A stretch of DNA of 64,000 nucleotides, from assembly GCA_905221605.1 (NCBI GenBank), contig CAJNDS010002267.1, positions 386,001-450,000 of the forward strand. The letters run 5' to 3'. Source of the stretch: Symbiodinium natans. Lineage: Eukaryota; Sar; Dinophyceae; Suessiales; Symbiodiniaceae. How positions within the stretch are numbered: position 1 is the first letter of the stretch; each line of letters starts with the position of its first letter. The notes beneath the pieces are model-generated. The model did no database searches. It saw only the letters and a program-made list of their open reading frames with translations, and had not been told where the DNA came from. Both the position numbers and the translations under genes were made by a program. Below are positions 62,914 through 64,000 of the stretch, one piece after another.

Positions 62914-63000
62914 TGGGCCACAAGTCAAGCTGCACGATGCACCACAGAGGTTGCCAGGTGTCTCGAAGAACGGCACACCGCTTCCTTTGTCAACCCAGAT
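62914..63000 (-). CDS. 29-codon exon, cysteine-rich
   Basis: CAGAG acceptor, then IWVDKGSGVPFFETPGNLCG and ASCSLTCGP, then a GC donor; phase 0. Four cysteines in 16 residues suggest a disulfide or zinc site. Unrecognised. Confidence 0.55.
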
Positions 63001-64000
63001 CTCTGAACCCTAAGCCCTGAACCCCAAGCCCTGAACCCTGAACCCCAAACCCTAGACCCTAAACCCTAAACCCTGAACCCAAACCCCTAAACTCTGAACC
63101 CTCAACGCCGAACCCTACACCCCAAGCCCAAAACCCTAAACCCCAAACCCTAAACCCTAAACCCTAAACCCTACTCATCAGCCCTGATTCGCCTTCAGTT
63201 TTGCGAGGCGGTTGGGGCTTGGGATTCAGAGATCGGGCAGTCAGGTCGATTGGGCCTAAGGGCTTGGGGCTTTAGAGTTTTTGGGGTAAGAGTTTAGGGT
63301 TTCGGGTTTGGGGTTTAGGGTTTAGGGTTTCGGGTTTAGGGTTTAGGGTTTCGGGATTCGGGATGTTTGGTTTACGGGTGTAAGGGCTTAGGGTTTCGGA
63401 TTTTGGTTTTAAGGCTTCTGTGGTTAAGGTTTAGGCGTCTAGTTGTTGAATCGCAGGCCCCAAACCCTGATCCCAAAAGAGGCCAACCCACACAAGCACT
63501 CCTAAGACTTCACCCATCCAATCCCCCCAGGGTATCCCCCCCCCCCACCCCCAACCTTTAACCCTAAACCTTAAACTTACCTCAAACCCCAAACCCTAAG
63601 CCCTAAACCCTAAACCCTAAACCCACAACCCCAAACCCCAAACCGAACACCACACCACTGGAGGGGCATGGAGCGGGGGGAAGGGTGGGATGTATATATA
63701 TATATATATGTATGTGACAAACAAAAGACAACAACTGATGCATGAATAACCCAAACCCTAAACCCCAAACCCCAAACCCTAAACCCTAAACCCATGCAGA
63801 CCGTCTGCTTGCACGTCTGCTTGCACGTCTGGCGGCTGCAGCCAGCCACTGCACGCCACCACTGAGGGGTCGCGGGAGTCCATGTCGCTCGACTCTTTAG
63901 GGTTTTGGGGTTTGGGGTTTAGGGTTTAGGGTTCAGGGTTTAGGGGTTTACGGCTTAGGGTTCAGGGTGTTAAGTCTAGGACGAATCTCCAGGGTTTGCT
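63001..64000. other. Right edge: repeats and minus-strand exons
   Basis: 63190-63222 on the minus strand reads NRLAKLKANQG then TGA, a probable gene end. 63790-63897 reads ESSDMDSRDPSVVACSGWLQ then PPDVQADVQADGLHG, open and protein-like with a short internal VQAD duplication; parent gene continues beyond the window. The rest is CCCTAAA/TTTAGGG, a C run and a TA microsatellite (63690-63710). Confidence 0.45.

Larger units (their letters stand above)
1..64000. repeat. Interspersed telomere-like TTTAGGG/CCCTAAA tracts across the window
   Basis: Tracts of the heptamer TTTAGGG (or its complement) recur every 100-300 bases and make up a large share of the window. Long pure runs include about 1760-1865, 2516-2622, 8585-8673, 9184-9252, 9729-9828, 11065-11250, 11644-11775, 12446-12530, 19623-19741, 38700-38810, 38918-39005, 39486-39592, 40926-41130, 41540-41655, 45018-45108, 58500-58632 and 62282-62385. 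Orientation changes from tract to tract. Variant units dominate locally: CCCGAAA, GCTTAGG, TTTGGGG, CCCTGAA, TTTAGGGG. Where exons could be chained, the tracts lie inside introns. Direct observation; the intron assignment is inferred from the exon chains. Confidence 0.95.

Overview
The window looks like nuclear DNA of a dinoflagellate, most probably one of the Symbiodiniaceae. The evidence is: (i) a ubiquitin-like plus RCC1-type repeat gene (55920-57604) built from the VTWG..GGDSS..VQ..L..VQ.IQAS unit that I know from Symbiodinium gene models; (ii) many introns with GC or GA instead of GT at the donor; (iii) an 11-base match to the 3' end of the dinoflagellate spliced leader inside the LTRs of a retroelement; (iv) genes that almost all lie on one strand. 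It is not a chromosome end: TTTAGGG and CCCTAAA tracts occur in both orientations from base 1 to 64000.

Layout. Hundreds of bases of TTTAGGG/CCCTAAA-type repeats alternate with unique islands of about 40-150 bp. On the minus strand most islands read as short open exons bounded by AG acceptors (usually AG|G) and GT, GC or GA donors. Where islands could be joined with matching phase they gave recognisable proteins: a TBC-domain Rab-GAP (162-5736), an ankyrin-repeat protein (41894-44131) and a BRCT-domain protein (48021-48901). Two more chains have consistent phases but no recognised family: a nine-exon secreted or membrane protein (7842-10003) and a ten-exon gene (37626-40908). So the repeat tracts are mostly intron filling, and the window is largely a one-directional array of minus-strand genes. 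Islands I could not chain are listed as single exons or region notes with lower confidence.

The main interruption is a plus-strand LTR element (24758-33547). It has 287-bp LTRs that differ at two positions, a 5-bp target duplication (TAGGG) inside a TTTAGGG tract, a primer-binding site matching the anticodon arm of initiator tRNA-Met (the half-tRNA priming known from copia) and a short purine tract. I see no protease, integrase, reverse transcriptase or RNase H. It encodes proteins with WW-like, S1-like, MLLE (PABC)-like and two triplets of CCCH zinc-finger motifs, plus an antisense coding block between them. This is the best candidate for an undescribed system: a young copia-type element whose coding space is taken up by RNA-binding modules.

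Also present: several inverted-repeat (MITE-like) elements, dispersed short repeat families, an ACATT pentamer tract grading into AT-rich DNA (23350-23950), GC-rich tandem repeats (59890-60490) and many AT, GA, C and G simple repeats. Exon coordinates rest on reading frame, phase and splice consensus only; no transcript or database evidence was available.
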